64,000 bases of DNA from Prorocentrum cordatum (lineage: Eukaryota > Sar > Dinophyceae > Prorocentrales > Prorocentraceae): NCBI GenBank assembly GCA_963575745.1, contig CAUYUJ010022415.1:245001-309000 (forward strand), written 5' to 3'. The position numbers and the translations under genes are program-made. The notes beneath the pieces are model-generated. The model was not told where the DNA came from, did not search any database, and saw only the letters and a list, made by a program, of their open reading frames with translations. Positions 52,471 to 62,219 of this stretch are shown piece after piece; position 1 is the first letter of the stretch; each line of letters starts with the position of its first letter.

Positions 52471-54150
52471 CGCCGTCGACCTGGCCTCCGAGGGGCCTCC
52501 CCCCCAGCAGCGTCACGATACTCCCGGCGGCGGAGAGCCAGACGCCCCATCTCCGGCCTCGAAGACCCTGGATACCCGGCCCCCGGAGGTTCCCGTTTCG
52601 CCGGCTGCTCCAGGATTGGCCCGTCAGCTCTCCAGTCAGGCCGACACTCTTTCCCCCATGGTCGAGGGCTCCCTGGGTCGTATGGTGAGTTCCGAGGCAT
52701 CAGCCAGTCACGCTCCTGCCGAGACAGCACCTGTCGCTGCCGGCCCACTTTCAGTCGGCGCCTCGGCTTCGGGGCTCGAGCCCCCTCGCGAAGCTGAGGT
52801 CCGGAGGCTGGAGCAGTCTGCCGAGAGGCGAGTGGCGCCCAGGCTGACGCCAGCCGAGGATCTAGGCGAAGGGCCTCGCGTTGCCAGAATGGTCCTCGAG
52901 CGGGAAGCCTCCACTGGAGATGCTCCGAGCATGCCTTCTGCCGCTCCGGCCCTCCCGGGCCCTTCCGTTCGTTCTAGGCCCCTGGGGGCCAGGAGCTTGT
53001 CCGCTCCTCGGGCGACTCGAGTCTCCGGTTCGGCGACCGGGCCGGCTCCTCGGGTGCTCGAGGGCCGTCGTGGGGCCCCGCCTCTTTCCCCTGGCCCGGC
53101 CTCCGCGTCCCGGGAGCCCGCTTCGGAAGGCCCCTACCTGGCCTACTTGGAAGAGTCCGAGGACGACTGGCAAGACGAGGCCCTTCCTCAGGAACTGGCG
53201 GAATGGTCCGCTGTGCCTGGTGCTGTGGATCTCTTTTCCTTTTTCGGTCTTGCCTTTGAAGGCTTTTCTGGATTGGCTCACGCTGGAGCCCCGTCCAAGC
53301 CTCGAGGGGCGGAGGTCGCGTGGAAGCACCTGTCGGATTCGGAACGCCAGCAGTTTCTCGAGTCAGATCGATCCGAGTGGGAAGCGATACTCAGCTCGGG
53401 TGCCGTTCGGGTTTTGAGCTCAGAGGAGTCCAGGTTGGCTAGGAGGCGTTTCCCCGACCGGATTCTCTCATCCAGGATGGTGCGACGGCTGAAGCCCCAG
53501 GAGGGCGTCGGGGCGGCGCCTAAGGCCAAGAGCCGATGGTGCGTACACGGACATCAGGACCCAGACGGCGAGTCTTTGTCCGTGTACGCACCCACGCCCC
53601 AGTCAGAAAGCATAATGGTGGCGCTTCAGATAATCACGCCCATGAGATGGAAGCTCCAGGTGGCCGACGCGAAGAACGCTGTCTGTCAGAGTGACCGCCT
53701 CCGTAGGCCTCGGGGGGCCATCTACGTGGAGCCCTTTTACCTTGGGTTCTGATCAACTTATCGAGCTAGTGGCCCCGGTATACGGCCTCAATGACGCCCC
53801 TCTGTTGTGGCACCGGATCCTGACTGACTGGCTGTTAACTCAGGGCTTCACGAAATCTTTGCTGGAGCCGTGCCTGTGGCTTAAGCGTGGCGAGCACGGG
53901 CGCTTAGAAACTTTGGTTGTAATTGAGGCCGACGACCTCATCACCGCCTGCGACGACCGGATCATGGATCCTTTGCGTCAGGCGATGTGCCAGCGTTTTC
54001 AGTTCGGAAAGTGGAAGTTGGGTGAGTCTGAGTATGCAGGTCGTCGAGTGGTCCAGCACGGGGACCGCATTACGGTTGACCAAGAAAAATATATTAGGGA
54101 ACAGCTTAGTGTTATGCAGCTCTCTAGAGAAAGTCCACCCCCGACTCTCC
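52466..54150 (+). pseudogene. Reverse transcriptase of element C (frameshifted)
   Basis: Frame 2 covers a Pro/Ala/Ser-rich linker. The RT N-terminus follows from about 53310 (A-W-K-H-L-S-D-S-E-R-Q-Q-F-L and K-S-R-W-C-V-H-G-H-Q-D-P-D). Motif A is V-A-D-A-K-N-A with Asp at 53666-53668. The frame shifts near 53745 in CCCTTTTA. Frame 3 then has Y-G-L-N-D-A-P-L-L-W and the catalytic V-I-E-A-D-D-L-I with both Asp at 53931-53936. The active-site residues are intact, unlike element A. Another shift near 54135 in a C-rich run leads to RNase H. It would copy element RNA into cDNA in the cytoplasmic particle. Confidence 0.88.
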
Positions 54151-55450
54151 CCTCACCCCCGACGAGATTTCGGCGTACCGCACTGTCGCGGCACAAATGC
54201 AATGGCTGGCTCGTGAAAGCCGCCCGGATGTTGCTGGGAGTGCGTCTGTCCTGGCCACCGCTTTGCCTGCCCCGTCTGTGTCTGACGCCCTGACGCTTGC
54301 CAAGGTGTGTAAGTACCTAAAGGGATCGTGCGAGCAGAAGTTAACCATTTGGTCACTAGACCCCTACTCTCTCATTTTTGTCACTGCGAGTGATTCGGGT
54401 GGACCAGGGGCCGCGCGTCGGGGAGGAGCCCAGGGTGCCTGGATTGTGATGGCGGCTGACGCCGGCATCAGGGAAAATCGTCGTTCGAAGGTTAGCACTC
54501 TGTCATGGCGCTCTCAGCGCGTCAAACGGGCTGTCGCCAGCACCGTGGCCGCCGAAACCCTTGCTCTGTCCTCGGCCACGGGCGAGGCCCAATGGCTTCA
54601 GATCCTCTTTCGAGACGCAGTCTTCAACGATGTGTCCCGCCCCGATTGGTTTGATGGGCAGGCCCCTTTCACCGTCGTCATGTCTAAGGATTGCAAGTTG
54701 AGCGAGGCTGCCTCGGGCCTAGCAGTAAGAGATGCAAAATCGGTTTTCGACACACTGTCTCGGAATTCGGCCGGCTCGAAGGCCGACCGCCGCAACGCTA
54801 TTGAATTGGCCGTCGTTCGTGACGCTCTCAGTGCTATTGGCTCGCAAGTGCGGTGGATGCCGCACGCGAGGATGCCTGCAGACCCGTTGACAAAAGTAGA
54901 CCCCTGTAAGGGGAACCTGGCCCTTCATGATTTACTGTGCCGAGGCACTCTGTCTCTTATAGACGAACACGGGCATCTTTCAGAGCGAGCTCTGAATGAA
55001 TCTCTGAAGAGCCGGTCCCGGGGAGCCAGCCGTCGAGCCCTTGAGTTGGCTGCTAAGTATGAGAGACCCCCTGGACCACTAAGGGAGGAGCCATCTAAGG
55101 TGAGGACGCTCGAGGTAGGTGAGGAGGTGGAGGAGGACGAGGACGTAGGAGCAGGGAAGGAGTACGAGTCAGGTAGAGGAGAAGGAGGAGGAGGAAGAGA
55201 AGGAAGAACCCCGGCGAGCGTCCACCCGCAGACCGGCCCGCGCCAGACCTGGATGATCACGCGCACCGCCGACCCAATGTACGTGAAGGCCGGATCTGTT
55301 CTGCCACCAGACGGCTTAAACCCGTCGAAGTTTGGCCCGCTGTCCCCGAAAGTCTCCGTGGACCCGGACCCGGGGGCCACAGGGTCCTGGTGGACCCTTC
55401 CTCTTCTCTCTCGACTTTCCCCCCTCCGTGTCGCTTCGGGTTTAGCCTAG
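54150..55450 (+). pseudogene. RNase H and C-terminus of element C pol
   Basis: Frame 2 has the C-terminal connection (M-Q-W-L-A-R-E-S-R-P-D, K-V-C-K-Y-L-K-G) and then RNase H. Its acidic residues are Asp in T-A-S-D-S-G-G (54392-54394), Glu in V-A-A-E-T-L-A-L-S (54554-54556), Asp in A-V-R-D-A-K-S-V-F and Asp in P-A-D-P-L-T-K. It degrades the RNA strand during cDNA synthesis. The frame has a Glu/Gly-rich tail and does not stop before the 3' LTR; the first stop is TAG at 55448-55450 inside it. The last roughly 35 residues are thus LTR-encoded, which would be unusual if used. Confidence 0.85.
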
Positions 55451-55578
55451 GGATAGGGCTCGGTGTGCCTTTCCGTAGCCCTTTGGGCTTCGCGACCCCG
55501 TTCCCATGTGCTGTGTATAAAGGCTCCCCCTCGCCCTTTCGATCCTTCTTCCCACCGTGTGCCACACAGTGTCGGACA
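55341..55578 (+). repeat. 3' LTR of element C
   Basis: TGTCC...GGACA, 238 bp, followed by ATGG. No polypurine tract touches it: the nearest purine-rich run is at 55106-55207, about 135 bases upstream. Confidence 0.95.
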
Positions 55579-56960
55579 ATGGGGCCCTCTCGGGCTGTCT
55601 TGGGCGCCTCGGGCACCGTCTTGGGGCCCTCGTGGGCCGTCTTTGGGCCCTCTTGGAGGCCTCTTCGGCTATCTTGGAGCGGCCGTGGGGGCCACTTGGG
55701 CCGTCTTGGAGCGTCGGGATGGGGAAACAATTCTTCTTGGAACCTCTTCGGCCTTCTGGGGAGCTTCTTGAGGGCCTCTTGGGTCACATTTTGGGGCCTC
55801 TGGGGCTTTTTGAAAGCCTCTCGGGGTGGAAGGCTCGGATTTTCGGTTCGGCTTACCCCTCTTGGGCCCCCCTTGGGGCCGAATCGGTGCCCTCTCGGGC
55901 TGTCTTGGGCCCTGCTGGAGGCCTCTTGGGCTATCTTGGATTGGTTTTGGAGGCCTTTTGGGCCGTCTTGTAGCGTCAGGACGCCACAATGCTGAAAACT
56001 CGAACATCAATCAAACACCTATGGCATGATATGGATTTTTGCCTCTTGGGGCCTTCGTGGAAGGCCTCTTGGATACTCTTCGGCCCCCTGGGGGGCTTGT
56101 TGGGGCCTCTTGGAGCCTGTTAGGGGCTTTTCGGGGCCTCCTGAGAGCCTCTCGGGGTGGAAGACTCGGATTTTCGGTTCGTGTCAACCTTCTTGGCTCC
56201 ATCTTGGGGCCGTCCTGGGGCCCTCTCGGGCCGCCTTGGGCGCCTCTGGCGCCGTCTTGGGACCCCCGTGGGCTGTCTTTTGACCGTCTTCGAGGCCTCT
56301 GGGGATGCCTTGGAGCGGAACTTAAAGCCTCTTGGAAAGGCGAGAACTCGTAAATCTATCAAAAACCAAAGGAAAACAAATTAGTTGTGCCTCCTGGGGC
56401 TCCTTGGGAGCCATCTTGGAGACCTCTTGGGGCGTCTTGGAGGCCTCTTGGACAGTCAGGGACCAATTCTGGGGTGATCTCTGGCGGTCGTTGGTCGTTT
56501 TCGTTGTCTGGAAACGCCAGGGCCGTCTTCGAACGACTTTACAAGGCCCCCAGCGCCACGGCAAAGCCCCTGGGCCCCCCGGTGCGAGGGCCCCGTCCCG
56601 GGCCCGCCTCGTGCCCGCGGCAGGGCGTCGCTGGGCCGTCTCGGCGCCCTCGTGGGGGCCTGTTGGGGCGACATTGGGTGTCTGAAATCCATCAAAAGCC
56701 TAAGGACAAATAATGATTTTGGCGTCCCTTTGGGCCGTGTTGGAAGCCTTGTGGGCCGTCCGGAGGCCATCTTGGGCGTGTTCGAATGATATGTCCTCGT
56801 TTCGGGGCCTCTTGGGGGCCTCTTGCGGCCCTTTTCGCCTGTGTTGGGGCTTTCTTGGGCCGTCGGGGGGCGGCCCTGGGCTGTGTCGGCGCCCTCTTGG
56901 AAGCCTGTTTGGAAGATTTTTCTGGGTGTCCTGGACCGTCCTCCTTCAACGTCGGCGGCA
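55579..56960 (+). repeat. TTGGGGCC-type irregular repeat, block 4 (right of element C)
   Basis: Continuation of block 3. A larger module is visible: AGCCTCTCGGGGTGGAAG followed by CTCGGATTTTCGGTTCG occurs at about 55815 and 56135, roughly 320 bp apart, with a weaker third copy near 56310. Leu/Gly/Trp/Ser frames are artefacts. 55579-55582 is the right target-site duplication. Confidence 0.85.
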
Positions 56961-57279
56961 CTGGCCGTAAGACTTCCTGGGAACATGATTTGTTGGGGTG
57001 TCGTTGGGCGCCTCCGGAGGCTTCGGGGCCTGACGCGTTTCCGAGCGTGGCGGCAGGTAGCGCTGCTTGGGACTCTCGTTTTTTTCACTACATCCAAAGT
57101 GGGATTCTTGTCCCCCACATCCTAAGTGGGGTTCTTGTTTTCTCTGGACACTCCGCGCTATCCTCCCACCCCCCCTCTCTCTCTCTCTCTCTCCCCACAT
57201 CCAAAGTGGGGTTATTGTTGTCTCTGGCCACCTCGCGCAGGAACCTCACCTCACCTCACCTCCCACCCCTCTCTCCTTC
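56961..57279. other. No gene; short repeats of ACATCC-AAGTGGG
   Basis: The phrase ACATCC(A/T)AAGTGGG followed by TTCTTGT or TTATTGT appears at about 57091, 57117 and 57198, with TCTCTGG-CAC near 57145 and 57220. A CT run lies at 57177-57194. Confidence 0.6.
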
Positions 57280-57553
57280 TCTCGCCATCACCATCATCAT
57301 CATCACCACTCATCGTCACTACTCATCCTCATCCTCATCATCGTCACCATCATCAGAATCATCGCACTCATTCACAGTCACACCATTATCATCTTTTTCA
57401 TCAACAACATCACCATCATTCGATCAGTCACCATCATTATCACATTCATCATCATCACCATCGTCACCATCATCAATCATCATCACCACACATCATCATC
57501 ATCACCGGCATCATCATCATCATCGTCACCATCATCATCAGTAGATCACCTAC

Positions 57554-57614
<61 letters not shown>

Positions 57615-57685
57615 ACTCATTCACTCACTCACCCACTCATCCACTCCCTCATTCATTCATTCACTGACTCATCACTTCGTCATCG
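57280..57685. repeat. ATC then ACTC/ATTC microsatellite (first copy)
   Basis: CATCAT and CATCACC sequence, a pure ATC run at 57555-57613, then CACTCACTCACC-type tetranucleotides. The same succession recurs at 61915-62215. Confidence 0.95.
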
Positions 57686-57689
57686 CTCA

Positions 57690-58810
57690 CCCCCTAACTT
57701 CAATTTGGGGGAAATATCAAGCGGGAGTTTCGTTTGTGAGTGAATTGTGAAGAAATCTCAGGCGGGAGCCCATTCCCTATGGGTCCCGCGCTTCATGTTG
57801 GTAAACCGAGCGGGTCATCCGAAACCCGTAACTGTCGTCACGTGTGGGCTCCTCAGGGTTGAATTTGGGAGAAGTATCAAGCAGGAACTTCGTCTGTGAG
57901 TGAATTGTGAAAAAGTCTCAGGTAGGAGCCCGCTTCCTATGGGTCCCGCACTTTATGTTGGTAATCCGAGCGGGTCATCCGAAACGTGTAACTGTCGTCA
58001 TTTTTTGGCTCCTCAGGCTTGAACTTGAGGAAAACTATTAAGCGGGGGCTTCCTCTGTGAGTGAGTTGTGAGGAAATCTCAGGCGGGAGCCTTTTTTCCT
58101 ACGGGTCCCGCACTTCACGCTGGTAATCCGAGCGGGTCATCCGAAACGTGTAACTGTCATCTTTTTGGGCTTCTCAGGCTTGACTTTGGGGCAAGTATTA
58201 AGCGGGAGCCTCGTTTGTGAGTGAGTTGTGAAGAAGTCTCAGGCGGGAGCCCCCTTCCTATGGGTCCCGCACTTCACGTTGGTAGTCCGAGCGGGTCATC
58301 CGAAACATGTAACTGTCGTCATCTCTGGGCTCCTCAGGCTTGAATTTGAGGGAACTCTCAAGCGGGATCCTCGTCTGCGCCTGAATTTGGGAGGAAGTTT
58401 CACGCGGGAGCCCCTTTCGTATGGATCCCGCACTTCATGTTCCGAAACGTGTAACTGTCGTCATTTTTGGGGCTCCTCAGGCTTGAATTTGAGGAAAATA
58501 TCAAGCGGGAGCCTCGTCTGTGAGTGAATTGTGAGGAGATCTCAAGCGGGAGCCCTCTCCATATGGCTCCCGCCTTTTGGGCGATAACTTAAGCCTCCAG
58601 CGCCCTGCGCGGCGACTCTCCACCATGACGGCTCCCGCACTTTACGTTGGTAGTCCGAGCGGGTCATCGGATTCTTGTGACTTTCGTCACATTTTGGGCT
58701 CCTCAGTAACTGCGGCGTGAATGCGGAGGAAGGGCTCCTCAGCTCCTGCGGCCAGAAAGCGGGGAAATCAAAGTATCAGGCGGGAGCTTCGTCTGTGAGC
58801 GAAGTGTGGG
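57690..58810 (+). repeat. 160-bp tandem repeat array 1
   Basis: The CGGGTCATCC anchor lies at 57811, 57971, 58133 and 58292 (spacing 159-162), with partial copies to 58810. Units read GAATTTGGGG, GTATCAAGCGGGAGC, TCGTCTGTGAGTGAATTGTGA, CTCAGGCGGGAGCCC, CTATGGGTCCCGCACTTCA. Confidence 0.95.
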
Positions 58811-58879
58811 TAGCCCCGGGAACCCGGTCCGGTCGATTTGGAGGGGGGGGGGGTGCCGACGACGAGCGACTCACGACGC

Positions 58880-59625
58880 TCTTCCGGGCCCAAAAGGGCC
58901 CAAATACGGGCCAAGAAGGCCCCAAGAGGCCTCCCAGACGTTCCAAGAGGCCCCCAGACGCCCCAAGAGACCGCCTAGACGCCCTAAGAAGCGCCCAAGA
59001 GGCCCCAAGAGGCTTCCAAGACGCCCCACGAGGGCTCCAAGACGCCCGAAGAGACCTCCAAGACACCCCAAGAGACCTCCAAGAGGCTCCCGAGGAGCGC
59101 CCCAAGAGGCCAAAATCGTTGATTTTCACTGTTTTTTTTTTTTTTGATGTTTTCGTCATTTTCGCCTTTTCGGCCTTCCGACGCTCCAAGACAGCCCAAG
59201 AAGCTCCCAAGACTGCTCCAAGACGGCACAAGAGGCCTCCACGACGCCCCCAAGACGGCCCAGGTGAGCCCCCAGACGGCCCAAGAGCCGCCCAAGGCGG
59301 CCCAAGAGAGCCCCCAGACGGCCCAAGATCCGCCCAAGACGGCCCAAGAATCTCCCGGAGACGGGCCCAAGAGGGGCTCCAGAGAGAGACCACGCACCGG
59401 AAAACCCAGCCTTACGCCCCAAGAGGCTCCCAGGAGGCCCCAAGAGGCCCCAAAGAGGCCCCAAGAACCCCCCAAGAGGCCCCCAAAACGTTCCAAGAGG
59501 CGCCCAAGAAGCCACAAAGAGGCCCCAAAACGGCCCCCAATAGCCTTCGAAACTGCTCCAAGAGGCCCGCAAGAAACCCCCCCCCGCAAGATCCCAACGG
59601 ACATCTCCGAACACACCGGTTTTTC
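58880..59625 (-). repeat. TTGGGGCC-type irregular repeat, block 5 (inverted)
   Basis: CCCAAGAGGC, CCAAGACGGCCCAAGA and similar phrases every 12-25 bp, complement orientation. It interrupts the tandem-repeat region. Confidence 0.85.
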
Positions 59626-59659
59626 GAGTCGCGCCCAGCCCCATAACCCGGAGCCTCAT

Positions 59660-59846
59660 CTCAGTGTCCCCCTCCTCCTCCTCTTCCTCCTCCTCCTCCT
59701 ACACTTCCTCCTCGTTCCCCTCCTCCTCTTCCTGCCCCGCTTCAGCTCATCCTCACCGATGTTTCTCCCCCCCATTTTCCGCCTCACCCCCCATCCTCCT
59801 CTTCCCGTCCTCCCTTTTCTGCCCAGTACGCGCAACCGAATGGGCA
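59660..59846. repeat. CTC/TCC-rich tract
   Basis: CCTCCTCCTC runs grading into C/T-rich sequence, just beyond the 3' end of the minus-strand exon. Confidence 0.85.
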
Positions 59847-60283
59847 TCATTTGCACGTATTGCACTTTAGGGTGCCCTTCTTTGCGTCGCGCGGGACATT
59901 GTGCGGGTCGGGGAACGCCGACTTTGGTAGTCCTCTCTTGCACGCGCCGCTGCAGTGATAAGCCTGGCAACTGCGCGCTGTGAACCCGACTTCCTCGCAG
60001 CTTCTGCGCACCACTTTAGCTCCTGTCGCCGCTCGATGATGTTCCACTTGCTTCTGCTTCAAATGTTTCGTGTCCGAGAACGCGCCTTTGCACGCCGCGC
60101 ACGTCAGCGGCTTCGCGTCCGCCTCTGCTTTCCGCTTGCGATTATCTGCATCCGCCTTCTCGTTCCGCCCACCCTTCTCGTTGCGGGCGCACGCCCTGCA
60201 AAGCCTCTCCCCCGCATCTTTCGAATCGTACTGGTTCGGGGGATAAAGTCGGGCCGTGACGCCCCCAAGACGTCCAAGATTGC
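59847..60283 (-). CDS. Cysteine-rich zinc-binding protein, terminal exon
   Basis: On minus, AG at 60284-60285 follows a run of nine T and TTGTTGAG, a good 3' splice site. From 60281 a frame of 144 codons runs to TGA at 59847-59849. It has C-R-A-C in a Lys/Glu/Arg-rich lead, then L-T-C-A-A-C-K-G-A-F, a V-R-R-S-C...A-R-S-C pair, A-Y-H-C-S-G-A-C-K-R-G, and ends L-K-C-N-T-C-K. Four or five Cys pairs of CxxC or CxxxC form suggest two or more zinc sites. The layout recalls Stc1-type zinc domains (in fission yeast Stc1 links RNAi to chromatin) and a family I associate with dinoflagellates; that match is from memory and tentative. Upstream exons are not located. Confidence 0.6.
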
Positions 60284-60324
60284 CTCAACAAAAAAAAACA
60301 AGGGGTCGGCGGTGTGGCGTAAGC

Positions 60325-60740
60325 CTAAAGAATCAAAGTATCAGGCGGGAGCTTCGTCTGTGAGCGAAGTGCGGGTAGCCTCGTCTGAGCTGGTCGTCGG
60401 CACATTTGTTATTGTCATGGGCCTGCGTGCCCAAATTGGCGACTGATGTGCTGACGACGACGACGACGAGACAGCGGCCGCAGGGGTAGCCCCTTGTGTC
60501 CCGGGCCGGGGGTGGTAACCCATCCTCGGCCGAGTCGGGGGCAGGGGTAACCCCTTGTCTCCGGGCCGCCGGTGGTGACCCATCGGCGGCCGATTCGGGC
60601 GCAGGGGTAGCCCCTTGCGTCTAGGAGGCGGGAGCCCCCTCCCCATGGGGCCCGCACTTCATGTTGGTAATCCGAGCGGGTCATCCAGAACTTGTAATTG
60701 TCGTCACTTGTGGGATTCTCTGGCTCGAGTATAGAAAAAA
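60325..60740 (+). repeat. Copy of the 160-bp/60-bp repeat region (second copy)
   Basis: From GTATCAGGCGGGAGCTTCGTCTGTGAGCG this matches 63367 onward, including a GAC-triplet run and three 60-bp units (CAGGGGTARCCCCTTG at about 60481, 60542 and 60602). It then returns to one 160-bp unit. Confidence 0.9.
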
Positions 60741-61412
60741 TTGGGGCTCGTGTGGGAGCAACGGGCCACCATCGTGTCCTTCGAATTTCACGCAGACGAC
60801 GAGCGAGACTACGAGGAGTGCGCGCCGGGCCAGCTCCTTCGCCCCCGCTACCTACCGCAGGGGATCTGGATGCAGGCCCACGGCCTCAAAGGGTCCCCGA
60901 TCTACAAGGAGGTCGCCGAAGTGCTGCTGCAGAGCGCCGAAGGCGCTGACAACGACGGCGTGGCCGAGGCGCGGGCGAGGAGTTTGCTCATGTTGAGGCC
61001 CAACGAGCAAGAGCTCACGTGGCAGAGCTCGGGGCCGCACGTTGTGCGCCGCCCGGGGTTCGCCCTGACGCGCGCGTCCTACCTGGACTCCGCGCTGTCG
61101 CAGGGTCAAACGCTGCGCAAGGGCGTCGCCATCGACTGCGCCAAGGATGAGGACGCTGGTCGCACGGGCATGTCGGACGAGCAGTGGTGGCTGCACCTCT
61201 ACGTCATGTTCTCCCGCGCCACGCGCATGCGGAACATGCTGATCCTGCGGCCGCCCGCGCGAGACTTCCTGGAGCGCGGGCCGCCGGCGTCCCCCCGGAA
61301 GGCGCCCGAGGAATTCGACAAGAGGGCAGTGGATTCGAGGGCTGAGGCGGAGCAGCTCGCGGCGGAGCTGGGTTTCGTGCTGCCTCCCGCCTGTGAGCGG
61401 GGCCGCGATTAG
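60741..61412 (+). CDS. SF1 helicase-like C-terminal fragment
   Basis: A 223-codon frame of ordinary composition runs to TAG at 61410-61412. It begins without a clear ATG just after a possible splice acceptor (GAGTATAG at 60725-60732), so it is probably a terminal exon. The second half contains L-S-Q-G-Q-T-L-R-K-G-V-A-I-D, like helicase motif V, and L-Y-V-M-F-S-R-A-T, like motif VI with its arginine. It then has L-I-L-R-P-P and a helical tail ending A-E-L-G-F-V-L-P-P-A. This is the C-terminal RecA-like domain of superfamily 1 helicases (Pif1/RecD/UvrD type), which unwind nucleic acid with ATP. The Walker A and B domain is not in the window. The last part is duplicated at 63863-64000. Fragment or pseudogene both remain possible. 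Confidence 0.6.
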   Translation: MGLVWEQRATIVSFEFHADDERDYEECAPGQLLRPRYLPQGIWMQAHGLKGSPIYKEVAEVLLQSAEGADNDGVAEARARSLLMLRPNEQELTWQSSGPHVVRRPGFALTRASYLDSALSQGQTLRKGVAIDCAKDEDAGRTGMSDEQWWLHLYVMFSRATRMRNMLILRPPARDFLERGPPASPRKAPEEFDKRAVDSRAEAEQLAAELGFVLPPACERGRD

Positions 61413-61510
61413 CTCGGTGCCTGCGGGGTTGCCCCAACGGCTTACTCTCGCGCCCCAGCGGCTCGCGGGGTTGTCCCAACGGCCTGGCCCGAAGGGTTGC
61501 CCCGACGGCT
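61413..61510 (+). repeat. Short GGGGTTGYCCCAACGGC repeats
   Basis: Three units about 33 bp apart (61425, 61459 and 61491) directly after the helicase-like stop. The same units follow the duplicated tail at 63925-64000. Confidence 0.85.
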
Positions 61511-61914
61511 TCGCGATCTAGCCGTCAGCAAACGCGCGCGTCTTTGTCCGGGAGGCGATGGCGCCGAGGAGAATCGCTTTGCTTGCGCCGACCAGGGGGG
61601 CGGGGAGGCGCACGTGGAGAAGATGCAGGCGGAGGATGAGGAGGAGGGAAGGAGTATGGGAGAGGGCGGTGATGAGGGGATGAAGAGGTGGAGGAGGAGG
61701 AGGAATAGGAGGAGGATGAATAGAGGGAGGAGGAGAGGGCAGAGCAGAGGGCGATCTCAGAATGTCCGCCAGGGAGAGGAAGAAAGGGCAAAGGGGAAAC
61801 TAAACATGTTCTCATGCGGGGTCCTACCGTCGGAGTAATTTTCTCTGGACACCCCGCGCAGTCCTCCCACAACCCGTTTCCTCACGCACGCACTCACACA
61901 CACACATTAAGCAT
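61511..61914. other. No gene; GA-rich tract
   Basis: AGGAGG and GAGGATGAGG-type sequence at 61600-61790. It gives Arg/Glu frames only. Confidence 0.6.
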
Positions 61915-62215
61915 CATCACCGTCATCATCAACATCAGCATCAGCATCAGCATCATAATCATCATCATCATGAATCAGCATCACCACTCATCATCATCAT
62001 CATCACCATCATCCTCATCATCGTCACCATCATCATTCGATCACTCACTCACTCACTCACCCACCCACTCACTATCATCATCACGATCACTCATTCACTC
62101 ACTCACTCACTCGCTGACCTCACTCTCTCACTCACTCATTCACTCACTCATTCACTCGCGCACTCACTCACTCACTCATCATCACCACTCACTCACTCAT
62201 CGCTTCGTCACCACT
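61915..62215. repeat. ATC then ACTC/ATTC microsatellite (second copy)
   Basis: Same order of motifs as 57280-57685, preceded in both cases by TCTCTGGACACYCCGCGC. Confidence 0.95.
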
Positions 62216-62219
62216 CACC

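Larger units (their letters stand above)
46119..55578 (+). mobile_element. Complete Ty1/copia-like LTR retrotransposon C
   Basis: 9.46 kb bounded by two 238-bp LTRs and a 4-bp ATGG duplication. Internal order is primer-binding-site candidate, gag-pro, methyltransferase-like domain, integrase, RT, RNase H, which is copia order (integrase before RT). Catalytic residues of protease, integrase, RT and RNase H are visible. The LTRs differ at 6 of 238 positions by my count, so the insertion is fairly recent. The pol region changes frame seven times, so this copy cannot express an intact polyprotein as written. Confidence 0.95.

Noticed and set aside
55257-55995. ORFs overlapping the 3' LTR of element C
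   Set aside because: They read LTR and flanking repeat. The only meaningful coding into the LTR is the tail of the RNase H frame.
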